From contig NZ_CP029487.1 in NCBI RefSeq assembly GCF_002441855.2, forward strand, positions 1,240,001 to 1,304,000: 64,000 bases of DNA, given 5' to 3'. The translations under genes and the position numbers were made by a program. Under the pieces are notes generated by a model. The model searched no databases. It saw only the letters and a program-made list of their open reading frames with translations, and was not told where the DNA came from. Source of the DNA: Eubacterium maltosivorans. GTDB taxonomy: Bacteria > Bacillota > Clostridia > Eubacteriales > Eubacteriaceae. Positions 52,719-61,608 of the stretch are shown here, one piece after another. Positions within the stretch are counted from its first letter, which is position 1, and the number at the start of each line of letters is the position of its first letter.

Positions 52719-52766
52719 TCACAGACTATGGGACAGTTTGTGTCCGGCTCTGTGTCACACTGTCCC
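52707..52766. repeat. GGGACAGT inverted-repeat cluster
   Basis: GGGACAGTTGTGTCACAGA (52707-52725) is mirrored by TCTGTGTCACACTGTCCC (52749-52766); a third partial copy, GGGACAGTTTGTGTCC, lies between at 52730-52745. Such GGGACAGT palindromes resemble REP-like or transposon-end remnants. No transposase is visible. Confidence 0.55.
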
Positions 52767-52941
52767 TCTCTATTGCGGCCAGGCCGGCGACCGCCAATCC
52801 GCAGTCAAAGGGCGTTACACGGCAGCCGCCTGCCCGCTGTTTTGTGTCCTTCTGGTACGTTACACGGCAAGGGACAGTCTGGTACTGCTTTTGTCGCAGC
52901 AAAATTCGTCTTTTTTCTCTTTTTTTCGGCAAAAATCAAAA

Positions 52942-53012
52942 CCCCGGAGGGCGCGTGTGTGTTATGCAAACGCGGCCTTCGGGGCTTTTTTGACGGATGC
53001 TGTCCAGCATCC
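52942..53012. terminator. Terminator region after surface protein gene
   Basis: A 15-bp stem with one mismatch (52942-52956 with 52970-52984) is flanked by T6 on the right and TTTTGATTTTT when read leftward. A second perfect hairpin, GGATGCTGTCCAGCATCC, lies at 52995-53012. Together they should stop the long surface-protein transcript. Confidence 0.85.
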
Positions 53013-53040
53013 TCTTTGTTGCTTTCAGTGTTTCTTTATT

Positions 53041-56000
53041 CTAGTGTTTTTTACTTTTCCGCCCGATCGCCAGCGCGGTCAGTACGGCCAGCGCTGCCAG
53101 CACGGCGGCGGTACTGCCAAGCTGACCCACGGTCACGGCTTGGCCCGTGGCCGGGTTTTTGAGGCCGGTTTCTTTCTTCAGAACGCTCTCGGCTCTGGTT
53201 TCGCCGCCATTGCCCTCAGGTTTGACGGTGGTGGTCGGCGTCGGGGTCGGTGTTGGCGGTGTCGGATCTTTCTGCTCCACAAACAGGAAGTTTGAGAAGC
53301 TGGTGGTCAGGAAGGTGAGTGTTCTTTCCTTAATCTCTGGTGTCAGGGTTTCCTTCACGCTGCCGTCGGGGTTCAGGTGCTCGATGGTCAGCCCATCGGC
53401 TTTAACGCTCTCGGGCAGGGCGAACTGGATGACGATGGGGGTTTTGAGGTCGACTTTCTGGTAGTCTGTGTCGCTCTCCCGCTTCACGTACAGCTCCAGG
53501 GTAAAGGCCAGGGTGGCATGGTCGGGCGGCAGGTCCTGGGTCAGGGTGATCTTGACGTCTCCGCCCAGGGCCTGGGCGGCCATGCCGGCGCCGTAGACCT
53601 GGATATCGGCTTCATCGACATGGGTGGGCAGCCCCTGGGCGGCGCTGGTGTCTTTATGGATGGTGATCTTGTAGATTTTGTCGTACAGGTCGCTGATTTT
53701 CTCGATATCCTCTGCTGGGATCTGGGCCTGTTCTTCCTCGGGCAGGTCTGTGATGCTGTCCACCACGGTGTCCACTGCGTCCTTGACTTCTTCCTGTTCT
53801 TCGGGGGTCATGGCGTCGTAGTCTTCGGGGGTGGGCAGCTTGTCGATGCTGTCGCTCACTTCGTCTGGGGTTTCGGGCTTCTCTGGCACGTAGGGATTGA
53901 CGGGCTTTTCGGTAATGGTGAGGGTGGCCTCAAGGGTGAGGCTCTGGTAGTTCTGGCCGCCGTCGATCATGGCTTTGGCTTTGTAGATGCCGGGTGTGGT
54001 CTGGGTGTTGTTTTCGTAGGCCACAGTCACGCCCTGGGGCAGCTCTCCGGTGAGTTCGATGCTGTGGGGCTGGCCGTCTGCTTTAAAGCTGGCGTCCTCG
54101 AAGGTGACGCTGGTGATGGCGGCTTTTTCGACGGTCAGGGTCATGACGGTCTGGGCGCTCTGGTAGGCGCTGCTTTCGGGCAGGCTCACGGTGAGGTGGG
54201 CGGCGCCAGCGCCGGCGATGGTGACCTGGCCGTTTTGGTCGACCTGGGCTACGCTGGTGTTGTCGCTTGTGTAACTGTAGGCTTCGCCGTCCTGGAGGCT
54301 GCCACCGGTGGGCGTGAGGGTGTAGGCGGGATCGCCGTAGGTTTTGGTCTGATCGCTCAGGGTGATGGGTTCCCGGGTTTTCTTGCCGGCGGTCAGGGTG
54401 ATGCTTGTGCTGGCGGCGGTGTAGTTGCTCTTGCTTTCTGGGGTGTAGTCGGCGGTCAGGGTTTTGGCCTGATGGTCGGCCGGGGTGTAGCTGAAGGCGG
54501 CATGGCCGTTTTCAAGGGTTTGGGTTTCGCCGTTCAGGGTCACGTTCCCGGTGACGGTGTCACCGCTGATGCCGGCCACGGCCACGTTCAAGGTCACGGG
54601 CTCGCCGATCAGGATTTCCTGTCCGGCGGCTGGGGTGATGGTGACGGCCGGGGTGGCGGCCTCGATGGTGAGGGTGGCGGTCATACTCTTTTCGATATAG
54701 CCCGCACCGCTGATGGTGGCGGTGATGGTATGGCTGCCGCCGTCTGTGACGCTTTGGGGCGCGTAGGTCACGGTGGTGCCCTGGGGCAGGGTGCCGGCCA
54801 CAGTCAGGCTGTGAGGCTTGCCGTCGTAGGGGATGGTTTTATCTTCAAAGGTAAGACCGGTGTAGCTGCCTTCGCGGATGGTGAAATCCGCGGTGGCGGT
54901 GACGGTGTTGTAATTGGTGGTTGCGCCAAAGGTGGCACGCACGGTGTAATGGCCGGGCATGGTGGGCTTTGTGCTGGTGTAGGTGGTATCGTCCGCGGTA
55001 CTCTCTTTGTACTGATAGCTGACGTTTTCGGTGCCGTTGGTAGCGGATACGGGCACGGGGTCACTCGGTGTCTGGCCGTATTCCCAGCTGGCCATGGTGA
55101 CGCTGGCGGTGCCGTTGGCCTTGTTCACGCTAACCGTCATATCCGTTTTTTGGGCGGATGAATAGTTTGTGCTGTCTGTTGGGTTAAAGTTTAGGGTGTA
55201 GCTGGTTATACCACTGTCGGCCACTGCCGGATTGGTATCGGGGTTTTCCCAGACAAATTCGCCGGGCAGATCTGCGCCGTCCACGCCTTTGGCGCTGCCG
55301 CCTGTCAGGCTGGCCTGGGACAGGGTCTGCCCGTAGGTCAGGCTGGCGGTGGGCCAGGTGACAACTGGGGCTGCCGGATTGATATTGTAGTCGGTCTTGA
55401 CGATTTTCTGTCCGTAGACGCTGTTTATATCTGCCGGGGTCTGGGCGATGACGCTGTAGCCGGTGGCGGCGTTAACGTTGGAGTTGTCACCACTCCATTT
55501 GCCGCTGGCGTCTTTATAATAGATCGCACTTGGCGCAAGGGTTGTTTTTCCTCTTTTTAAGGCCGGCGCCAGGGCGATTTTGTTGTAGGTCAGGGCGTTG
55601 GCATCAAAGGCTGCCTCGGTGTCCTCATTGCCGATCTGCAGGGTATTGCCGTGGTTGTCCGCCACCCAGAGATTGCCGGTGGCCAGAGCGCCGTTCTCGC
55701 TGCCTTTTTTCAGGCTGACGGTGGTGTAGGTTTCCGGGGTGCTGGTGTCGTTGGCGGGCAAGTAGAAATAGAGCTTGCCTGCGCTGTCGGTCTGGACGTC
55801 CTTCAGGCCGTAGCTGGCCGGGGTGTCTGCCGGGTAGACGTCTGTGGCTTGGCTTATGCCTGCGGTTTGAATGGTGGTAAGGTAGATGTCTTTGGCGTCA
55901 TCTCCGGTGCCATTTTTGAGGGTACCGGAATCAGAGTTCCAACGGCCATGGCCAATATTCTCCCCGCCATCTCCGCCGATAGCTTTGACGCTGCCGCCGG

Positions 56001-59000
56001 TGATGATGACGGTTTCCCCGGCTCCTTCACCACCACCGCCGATGCCGGCTCCATAAGCATCCGTTGTATTTTTACCGCTGCACGCCATTACCGTGCCGCC
56101 ATTGATGGCAACCGTCGTTTCACCGCCTTTTCTATAACCGCTGCCGATGCCAGCTCCATAAGCATCCGTTGCATTTTTACCACTACACGCCGTCACCCTA
56201 CCGCCATTGATGGTGACCTCTCCGCCGTTTCCATCATAACCACCGCCGATGCCGGCTCCATAAGCCTTCATAGTATCTTTACCACTATATGCCGTTACCG
56301 TGCCGCCATTGATGGTGATGCTTCCGCCGGCTCCTCCTTTATCTCCACCGCCGATACCGGCTCCATAAGCTGTCGTTGCACCACTGCTACTATACGCCGT
56401 TACCGTGCCGCCATTGATAATGACCTTTCCGCCTGCTCCTCCATGCCCACCGCCGATACCAGCTCCATAAGCAGTTTTTGTACCCTCGTTACTACACGCC
56501 GTTACCATGCCGCCATTGATGGTGACCTCTCCGCCGTTTCCATTATAACCACCGCCGATGCCAGCTCCATACGAGAATACAAAACGTCTATCAGTGCTTT
56601 GAGCGGTCAGACTGCCGGGGTTAGTGTTATCGCTGTCAACGGTCAGGCTCGCGCCGTCCGGCACGTTCAGTCCGGCGCAGTTCAAACCACTTTTCAGGCT
56701 GTTGACACTGTCTGCAGCCAGCATGAAGTTGACGCTTGCGTCGGATATATCTCCGCTCTTCTTATTGAGGGTAAAGGCACAGCTGTTTATATTGTCGCTC
56801 ACGTCAATGTTCAGCCCGTCCAGGGTGATGGTTTTGTAGCCATCCTGCCCATCTGTTTCCCCGTTGTAGCCGGGCATGACAGTGACGGTGTTTTTGATGG
56901 CTGTCTCCGCTGTGCCACCGCTCAGGGTGTAGTTACCGCTGTATAGGATTTTGGCGTTTTCGTCCGCTGACGTGCCGTACATAAAACCATCGTCCCAGAT
57001 GTAGGCATTGCCGGTGGTGGTGCTCATGTCGATGGCGCCGTCAAAGGGCGCAATGGTTGCGCTGCGATTGCCGTCTGTTTCGGTGACACTGCCTGCGTAC
57101 AAGGTTGGGGTGGTATCGCCCCTCAGGGTGGCGCCGGTGCTGACTGCCTGACTTGTGGCCTCGGCGGGCAAGTAGAGATAAAGCTTGCCGCCTGCGTCGG
57201 TGGTTACGTCGTGGATGCCGTATATATTTTGGGTGGCATCTGGTGTTTCTGCGCCCTTGTAGCTGCCCGCGGTCAGGGTGTCGATGGCTTGGGTGGCCAT
57301 GGGCTGGCTATCCGCGCCGTTGATGGTGAGGGTGACAAGGGAAACATCTGCGCTGTTACCGTTGGTAAGAGTGCCGGGATTTTGGTTGTTGGATTCACTC
57401 CCCTGCAACACACCGCCGTAACCAATTTTCTGGGCACCTGTGCCGCCGGTGGCATCGATGCTGCCGCCGGTGATGGTGACTGCACCGCCACTACTAGTAG
57501 CATTTCCTTTATTAGTAACAACATAGCCACCACCGATGCCCGCGCCTAAAGAGCTGGTGGCTGTGATGCTGCCGCCGGTGATGGTGACTGCTCCGCCGCT
57601 GCTGCTGGCATTTCCACCAGTACTCTCAACACAACCACCACCGACGCCCGCGCCTAAAGAGCTGGTGGCTGTAACGCTGCCGCCGGTGATGATAACTGCT
57701 CCGCTGCTACTGGTAGCATCGCCACCATTGACGGCATAGCCGCCACCAATGCCCGCACCTTCGCTGCCGATGGCTATGACACTGCCGCCATTGATGGTGA
57801 TTGCTCCGCTGCTACTGCTGGCATCTCCATTATTAGCGTTAACATAGTCACCACCAATGCCCGCGCCGCGACTGTAAACTGTGCCCTCCCCTTCCTTCTT
57901 ATCCATGCTGCTGGTGGTCATCTCCCCGCTGCCATCAATGGTCAGGCTCGTGCCGTCGGGCACGGCCAGTCCGGCGCAGTTAAAGCCGCTTTTCAAGCTG
58001 TTGGCGCTGCCTGCGGCCAACATGAGGTTGACGCTTGCGCCGGATGTATTGCCGCTCTGCCCGCTAAGAGCAAAAGCGCAGCCATCGTCATTGCTGCTCA
58101 CATCAATATTCAGATTATTTAAAGTAATGGTTTTGTAGCCATCCTGCCCATCTGTGCCCCCATCGTAGCCGGGCATGACAGTGACGGTGTTGTTGTTGGT
58201 GGTGCCGCTCAAGGTGTAATTACCATTGTATGGGATTTTTGTCACCAAATTGCTGCTGCTACCGATGCCGTAGCCATCGTTCCAGATGTAGAGATTACCG
58301 CCGATGGCGCTCATGTCGATATTGCCGTCAATGGGCGCAAGGATTGCGCTGCGATTGCCGTCTGTTCCGGTGACACTGCCTGCGTACAGGGTATTGGTGG
58401 CATCGTCTTTCAGGGTGGCGTAGGCCAAACCGCCCTCGGTCGGGTCGCCTGCGGGCAGGTAGAGATAGAGCTTGCCTTCTGCGTCGGTGGCCATGTCCTT
58501 GATGCCGTATTTTTTAGCCGTGGCATCTGCCATAGCGTCGCCGGTGTAGCCGCCCACGGTCAGGGTGTCGATGGTCTTATTGGCCGCGGGATCGCCAGAC
58601 AGGGTGAGGGTGACTAGAGAAACGTCTGCGCCACTGCCGTTTTTGAGGGTGCCGGGTGTCTCAGTGCCCTTCTCGCTACTGCTGCCCTCTCGCGCTCTTC
58701 CACTGCCGATATTATCCCGACCATTGACCCCTTTCGTTGCTTTGACACTGCCGCCGGTAATGACCACCGCACCTCCCTCACTGGTGGTTTTCATAGGAAG
58801 ATCAGGCGACGATAATACACTCGCATAGCCGCCACCGATACCTGCGCTACACTCGCCGCCAATAGCCGTCACGGTTCCGCCGTTGATGGTAACAGCCCCG
58901 CAGCTGCTGGTGGTCTCTTGTCCAAACGACTCCGCATAGCCACCGCCAATGCCCGCACCCGCATCGCCTCTGGCCGTTACACTGCCCCCGTTGATGGTGA

Positions 59001-59649
59001 CGGCTCCGCTGCTGCTGCTGGGTGCTTGGTTATCATTACGTGTATAAGAACCGCCAATGCCCGCGCCACCCCCGCTACCTTTGGCGCTTATAACACCACC
59101 GTTAATGGTGATGGCTCCGCTGATACTCCGCGCTTCACTATTTCCACCAATACCTGCTCCACAATAGCCGCCATTAGCCGCCAATGTGCCAGGACTGCTG
59201 GCATTGCTTTCGATGGTCAGCTTTGCATTCTCCGGTACGTTGAGCCCGGCGCATCCACTGCCGCTTGTCAGGCTGTTGGTACTGCCTGCAGACAGAGTCA
59301 GATTGAGCGCCGCGTTATTCTGCACGGCAAAGGCACAGCTGTTGTAATCATCGCTCACATCAATCTTCACCCCATCCAGGGTGATGCTGGCGTCACCCGC
59401 CACCACGATTTTATCCTCAGTGGGCGTCTCTGGTACCGTGTTTTTAATGGTCACATCTGCGCCATTGTTAACGGTCAGGGTTCTGGTGTCTATGTCATAG
59501 GTGTAACCGGAGGAATCGCCCGTCACCGTAAAATCCCCCACTTTGTTTTCCGCGGCCGATACCCTGCCGGGCAGCACAAAAAACGCCGTCAAGGCGAAAA
59601 AAACAAGGATCAAAGTTTTGGTAAGCGTGATTTTTACGGTTGGATTCAT
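53041..59649 (-). CDS. Giant cell-wall-anchored surface protein with GIGGG beta-helix repeats
   Basis: A 2202-residue secreted protein. A signal peptide is cleaved after VSA (residue 32). Residues about 40-1250 form three similar modules built on AVTINGGSVTA...GAGIGGGY repeats; I count 14 GAGIGG-type units (4, 4 and 6). These predict right-handed beta-helices. Residues about 1320-1900 are MBG/Ig-like domains with LTYGQ or TYGDP starts. A Pro/Thr linker precedes a sortase signal, NPATG (2165-2169), a membrane helix and RKSKKH. It is therefore linked to peptidoglycan and probably serves adhesion or glycan binding. AAGGAG precedes the ATG. The upstream region lies between inverted repeats beside a recombinase gene, which suggests on/off expression. 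Confidence 0.9.
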   Translation of the reverse strand: MNPTVKITLTKTLILVFFALTAFFVLPGRVSAAENKVGDFTVTGDSSGYTYDIDTRTLTVNNGADVTIKNTVPETPTEDKIVVAGDASITLDGVKIDVSDDYNSCAFAVQNNAALNLTLSAGSTNSLTSGSGCAGLNVPENAKLTIESNASSPGTLAANGGYCGAGIGGNSEARSISGAITINGGVISAKGSGGGAGIGGSYTRNDNQAPSSSSGAVTINGGSVTARGDAGAGIGGGYAESFGQETTSSCGAVTINGGTVTAIGGECSAGIGGGYASVLSSPDLPMKTTSEGGAVVITGGSVKATKGVNGRDNIGSGRAREGSSSEKGTETPGTLKNGSGADVSLVTLTLSGDPAANKTIDTLTVGGYTGDAMADATAKKYGIKDMATDAEGKLYLYLPAGDPTEGGLAYATLKDDATNTLYAGSVTGTDGNRSAILAPIDGNIDMSAIGGNLYIWNDGYGIGSSSNLVTKIPYNGNYTLSGTTNNNTVTVMPGYDGGTDGQDGYKTITLNNLNIDVSSNDDGCAFALSGQSGNTSGASVNLMLAAGSANSLKSGFNCAGLAVPDGTSLTIDGSGEMTTSSMDKKEGEGTVYSRGAGIGGDYVNANNGDASSSSGAITINGGSVIAIGSEGAGIGGGYAVNGGDATSSSGAVIITGGSVTATSSLGAGVGGGCVESTGGNASSSGGAVTITGGSITATSSLGAGIGGGYVVTNKGNATSSGGAVTITGGSIDATGGTGAQKIGYGGVLQGSESNNQNPGTLTNGNSADVSLVTLTINGADSQPMATQAIDTLTAGSYKGAETPDATQNIYGIHDVTTDAGGKLYLYLPAEATSQAVSTGATLRGDTTPTLYAGSVTETDGNRSATIAPFDGAIDMSTTTGNAYIWDDGFMYGTSADENAKILYSGNYTLSGGTAETAIKNTVTVMPGYNGETDGQDGYKTITLDGLNIDVSDNINSCAFTLNKKSGDISDASVNFMLAADSVNSLKSGLNCAGLNVPDGASLTVDSDNTNPGSLTAQSTDRRFVFSYGAGIGGGYNGNGGEVTINGGMVTACSNEGTKTAYGAGIGGGHGGAGGKVIINGGTVTAYSSSGATTAYGAGIGGGDKGGAGGSITINGGTVTAYSGKDTMKAYGAGIGGGYDGNGGEVTINGGRVTACSGKNATDAYGAGIGSGYRKGGETTVAINGGTVMACSGKNTTDAYGAGIGGGGEGAGETVIITGGSVKAIGGDGGENIGHGRWNSDSGTLKNGTGDDAKDIYLTTIQTAGISQATDVYPADTPASYGLKDVQTDSAGKLYFYLPANDTSTPETYTTVSLKKGSENGALATGNLWVADNHGNTLQIGNEDTEAAFDANALTYNKIALAPALKRGKTTLAPSAIYYKDASGKWSGDNSNVNAATGYSVIAQTPADINSVYGQKIVKTDYNINPAAPVVTWPTASLTYGQTLSQASLTGGSAKGVDGADLPGEFVWENPDTNPAVADSGITSYTLNFNPTDSTNYSSAQKTDMTVSVNKANGTASVTMASWEYGQTPSDPVPVSATNGTENVSYQYKESTADDTTYTSTKPTMPGHYTVRATFGATTNYNTVTATADFTIREGSYTGLTFEDKTIPYDGKPHSLTVAGTLPQGTTVTYAPQSVTDGGSHTITATISGAGYIEKSMTATLTIEAATPAVTITPAAGQEILIGEPVTLNVAVAGISGDTVTGNVTLNGETQTLENGHAAFSYTPADHQAKTLTADYTPESKSNYTAASTSITLTAGKKTREPITLSDQTKTYGDPAYTLTPTGGSLQDGEAYSYTSDNTSVAQVDQNGQVTIAGAGAAHLTVSLPESSAYQSAQTVMTLTVEKAAITSVTFEDASFKADGQPHSIELTGELPQGVTVAYENNTQTTPGIYKAKAMIDGGQNYQSLTLEATLTITEKPVNPYVPEKPETPDEVSDSIDKLPTPEDYDAMTPEEQEEVKDAVDTVVDSITDLPEEEQAQIPAEDIEKISDLYDKIYKITIHKDTSAAQGLPTHVDEADIQVYGAGMAAQALGGDVKITLTQDLPPDHATLAFTLELYVKRESDTDYQKVDLKTPIVIQFALPESVKADGLTIEHLNPDGSVKETLTPEIKERTLTFLTTSFSNFLFVEQKDPTPPTPTPTPTTTVKPEGNGGETRAESVLKKETGLKNPATGQAVTVGQLGSTAAVLAALAVLTALAIGRKSKKH

Positions 59650-59704
59650 GGTGGTCTCCTTATGGTTTATTATTCTATTTTCACTATCTGTTTTATTCAG
59701 ACTG

Positions 59705-59725
59705 ACGTTAAGTTAGGAACTTAAC
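59705..59725. repeat. Inverted repeat, left arm (candidate inversion site)
   Basis: ACGTTAAGTTAGGAACTTAAC-type 21-bp element, exactly the reverse complement of 59872-59892. Within it, GTTAAGTT and AACTTAAC are mirror arms around AGG, like a tyrosine-recombinase core site. It is 55 bp upstream of the surface protein start. Confidence 0.75.
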
Positions 59726-59871
59726 GTTAAAGGTATAAGCATACATACTATTAGAGTATCATAAAGGTGAAAAATTAGCAAGGCATTAAAGAAAAAAGTT
59801 AATGAAAAGTAAAGCATGTTAACTTAATAACAAATTTCGGGAATAAACATAAGCATTTTTTATATTTTCGT
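59726..59871. promoter_or_regulatory. Candidate invertible segment with the surface-protein promoter
   Basis: This 146-bp AT-rich segment between the 21-bp repeats is the only place for a promoter of the 59649 gene, unless the transcript starts at the recombinase. I find no strong sigma-A box leftward (best is TATGAT near 59757) and a weak TTAGCA-N17-GTTAAT rightward near 59776. The current orientation could be the OFF state. Confidence 0.4.
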
Positions 59872-59892
59872 GTTAAGTTCCTAACTTAACGT
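59872..59892. repeat. Inverted repeat, right arm (candidate inversion site)
   Basis: 21 bp identical to the left arm in inverted orientation. T7 follows to the right, so it could also act as a weak terminator stem read rightward. Confidence 0.75.
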
Positions 59893-59906
59893 TATTTTTT
59901 TACCTT

Positions 59907-60818
59907 TTAAAAGCACGAGGCTATTTTTTCCATCTGCTCCCGCTTTTGGGCTGTCACGCAGTGGCCGTAACGGCTGAGGGTAAAGCTGACGCTGGCGTGG
60001 CCCAGAAAGGCGGACAGGGTGTTCATCTCTGCGCCGGCCTCCAGTGCCCGGGTGGCAAAGCTGTGGCGCAGGCTGTGGAAGGTAAGCTTTGGGCTGAGGC
60101 CCAGCTCCTTTTTTAGGCCTGCAAAGTGGCGCTGGACTGTGCGGGTATCGCAGGGACGGCCGTTTTTTCCTGTGATCAATGGCTTTTTGGGGCGATGGTC
60201 TCTGTTTTCCAAAAAGTGGGCCAGGACGGCCTTCACGCTGGCGGCAAGGGGGATATCCCGGATACTGCTTTTGGTTTTAGGGCTCAGGCTGACAACCGGA
60301 TAGCGGCTGGTTTGGGGGTCGTACACGCGCTGGCGGTTTTTGCGCACACGCAGCACGCCGCCCTCCAAATCGATGTCCTTTATTCTCAGGCCCAGCACCT
60401 CGCCGATGCGCAGGCCCAGGGTGAGGCTGATATACACGGCCATATCCTGCGGATTCTGGCTCTGCCGGACTCTTTCGCTCAGGGCCTGCTGGCTGCGGCG
60501 GTCCAGAATTTCCTTTTCCTTTGCCTGCACCCGCACCTTTGGCATTTTCGGGCTTTTAAGATACCCTTTCTTCTCTGCCGCTTTTAAAATGGTCTTAAGA
60601 TAGGACAGGATATCTTTTACAGTTTTGGGCGCCAGCTTTTTACTCAGATGTTTTTTAAACTTCCGGATCTTTTTTCTGCTGATGGCCCTGAGGGGCATAT
60701 CGCCAAAAAAAGGCAGGAGGTGGGCCTGCTCGTAGCTTTTATAGGTTTTAAGGCTGGTGGGACGAGCGCTTATTTTACGTCCTGCCACCCATTGGCCAAA
60801 TGATTGTTCTTCTTTCAT
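59907..60818 (-). CDS. Tyrosine recombinase (site-specific integrase family)
   Basis: A 303-residue recombinase. The N-terminal SAM-like DNA-binding domain spans about residues 5-95. The catalytic domain has the first Arg in LGLRIGEVLGL, a Lys in the TKSSIRDIPL hairpin, HSLRHSFATR (H-x-x-R), LGHAS and the nucleophile in LSRYGH. All catalytic residues are present. Length fits Xer/invertase-type enzymes and lacks the arm-binding domain of phage integrases. AAAAGGAG precedes the ATG. It stands alone, with no excisionase or phage genes, 15 bp from one 21-bp repeat upstream of the surface gene. The best role is control of that repeat pair. Confidence 0.92.
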   Translation of the reverse strand: MKEEQSFGQWVAGRKISARPTSLKTYKSYEQAHLLPFFGDMPLRAISRKKIRKFKKHLSKKLAPKTVKDILSYLKTILKAAEKKGYLKSPKMPKVRVQAKEKEILDRRSQQALSERVRQSQNPQDMAVYISLTLGLRIGEVLGLRIKDIDLEGGVLRVRKNRQRVYDPQTSRYPVVSLSPKTKSSIRDIPLAASVKAVLAHFLENRDHRPKKPLITGKNGRPCDTRTVQRHFAGLKKELGLSPKLTFHSLRHSFATRALEAGAEMNTLSAFLGHASVSFTLSRYGHCVTAQKREQMEKIASCF

Positions 60819-60899
60819 GTCAAGACTCCTTTTACGTATTTTACCGCTAACATACTTTTACCCTTTATCCGGTATTTCTCATAGCTTTCTCAAAATTCC

Positions 60900-61463
60900 C
60901 TACACCATAAACATCCCTGCAAACACCTGCTCCATGACAAAGCCGATAAACTGGTCGATGGTCATATCCCCCGGGTCGTTCAGCCATTTGGTAATGGCTG
61001 CCAGAAGGCCGGAAAGGTAAAATTCGGATAAAAGGGACTGCTCTTTCTCGGTCAGGTCTTTGGTGGAGATCAGGTAGCGGTTGAGCAAGGGCCAGATCAT
61101 CTCCTTGAGGCGGGTGCCGAAGCTGGGATCGCCCCGGTCACTCAGCAGGACGGACATATAGGCCGAGTAGCGCTGAGTAAGCTCGACGATCAGCCCCATA
61201 TGCCCCGCGAAATCCAGGCCTTCCTTCTGGGGCAGTGTATCGTGGATCAGCTGACGGATTGCCTCCAGCAGCTCCTCCTCGATCCTGGTAAAAAGGTCGT
61301 AGACATCTTTATAATAGAGATAGAAGGTACCCCTGTTATACCCAGCGGCATCGGTTATCTCTTTGATGGTTATCTTTTCGATGGGTTTTTCTTTGTAAAG
61401 ATTCCAGAACGCTGTTCTGAGATTTGCTTTTGTCTGTTCTGTGACTTCAGGCTGTTTTCTCAC
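60900..61463 (-). CDS. TetR family regulator
   Basis: A 187-residue regulator. The HTH reads IEKITIKEITDAAGYNRGTFYLYYKDVYDLF, the form seen in TetR_C_33/FsxR-like regulators next to ABC permeases. The start codon is GTG at 61463 with AGGAGG correctly spaced. It is divergent from the permease at 61609, and two palindromes lie in between, so it should repress the permease and itself. Confidence 0.9.
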   Translation of the reverse strand: MRKQPEVTEQTKANLRTAFWNLYKEKPIEKITIKEITDAAGYNRGTFYLYYKDVYDLFTRIEEELLEAIRQLIHDTLPQKEGLDFAGHMGLIVELTQRYSAYMSVLLSDRGDPSFGTRLKEMIWPLLNRYLISTKDLTEKEQSLLSEFYLSGLLAAITKWLNDPGDMTIDQFIGFVMEQVFAGMFMV

Positions 61464-61494
61464 AAGATCGCCTCCTCTTTTCCGTCATCATAGC

Positions 61495-61509
61495 ACAACA
61501 ACGTGTTGT
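61495..61509. promoter_or_regulatory. TetR operator 1
   Basis: ACAACA-N3-TGTTGT palindrome, 32 bp upstream of the tetR GTG and just before the permease -35. Confidence 0.65.
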
Positions 61510-61536
61510 ATTCAACATTTCCCCTTGTTTTGTTCA

Positions 61537-61565
61537 TTGATACTGTCTGTTTCAACCTCTATAAT
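61537..61565 (+). promoter_or_regulatory. Sigma-A promoter of the FtsX-like permease
   Basis: TTGATA, exactly 17 bp, TATAAT. The start of transcription would fall near 61572, between the two operators. Confidence 0.88.
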
Positions 61566-61582
61566 AAAGCTATAAACACCAT

Positions 61583-61594
61583 GTTGTTCACAAC
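61583..61594. promoter_or_regulatory. TetR operator 2
   Basis: GTTGT-N2-ACAAC palindrome in the leader before the permease Shine-Dalgarno; it shares the ACAAC/GTTGT core with operator 1. Confidence 0.5.
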
Positions 61595-61608
61595 GGAGGC
61601 AGACAACC

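Noticed and set aside
52271-52722. Leftward open frames with TQASTQVSTQ repeats
   Set aside because: The peptide repeats simply reflect the TGCGTGC DNA repeats. No ribosome site and no family resemblance.
52714-53295. Rightward open frames of 193 and 148 codons overlapping the repeat patch
   Set aside because: They run through inverted repeats and terminator hairpins and continue antisense into the surface gene. No Shine-Dalgarno and no recognisable protein.
53377-55161. Long rightward open frame (594 codons, Gly/Val-rich) opposite the surface protein gene
   Set aside because: It is a mirror of the repetitive, GC-rich sense coding sequence. There is no signal for translation, and the composition is unlike a protein. 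The same applies to 55651-56946 and smaller frames there.
59872-59906. The palindrome after the recombinase gene as a simple terminator
   Set aside because: The T-run lies on the wrong side for the leftward recombinase transcript, and an identical 21-bp copy lies in inverted orientation 146 bp away. Termination is kept as an alternative, not as the main call.
59907-60818. Integrase of a prophage or integrative element
   Set aside because: No phage, conjugation, excisionase or tRNA attachment site is visible on either side, and the protein lacks an arm-binding domain.
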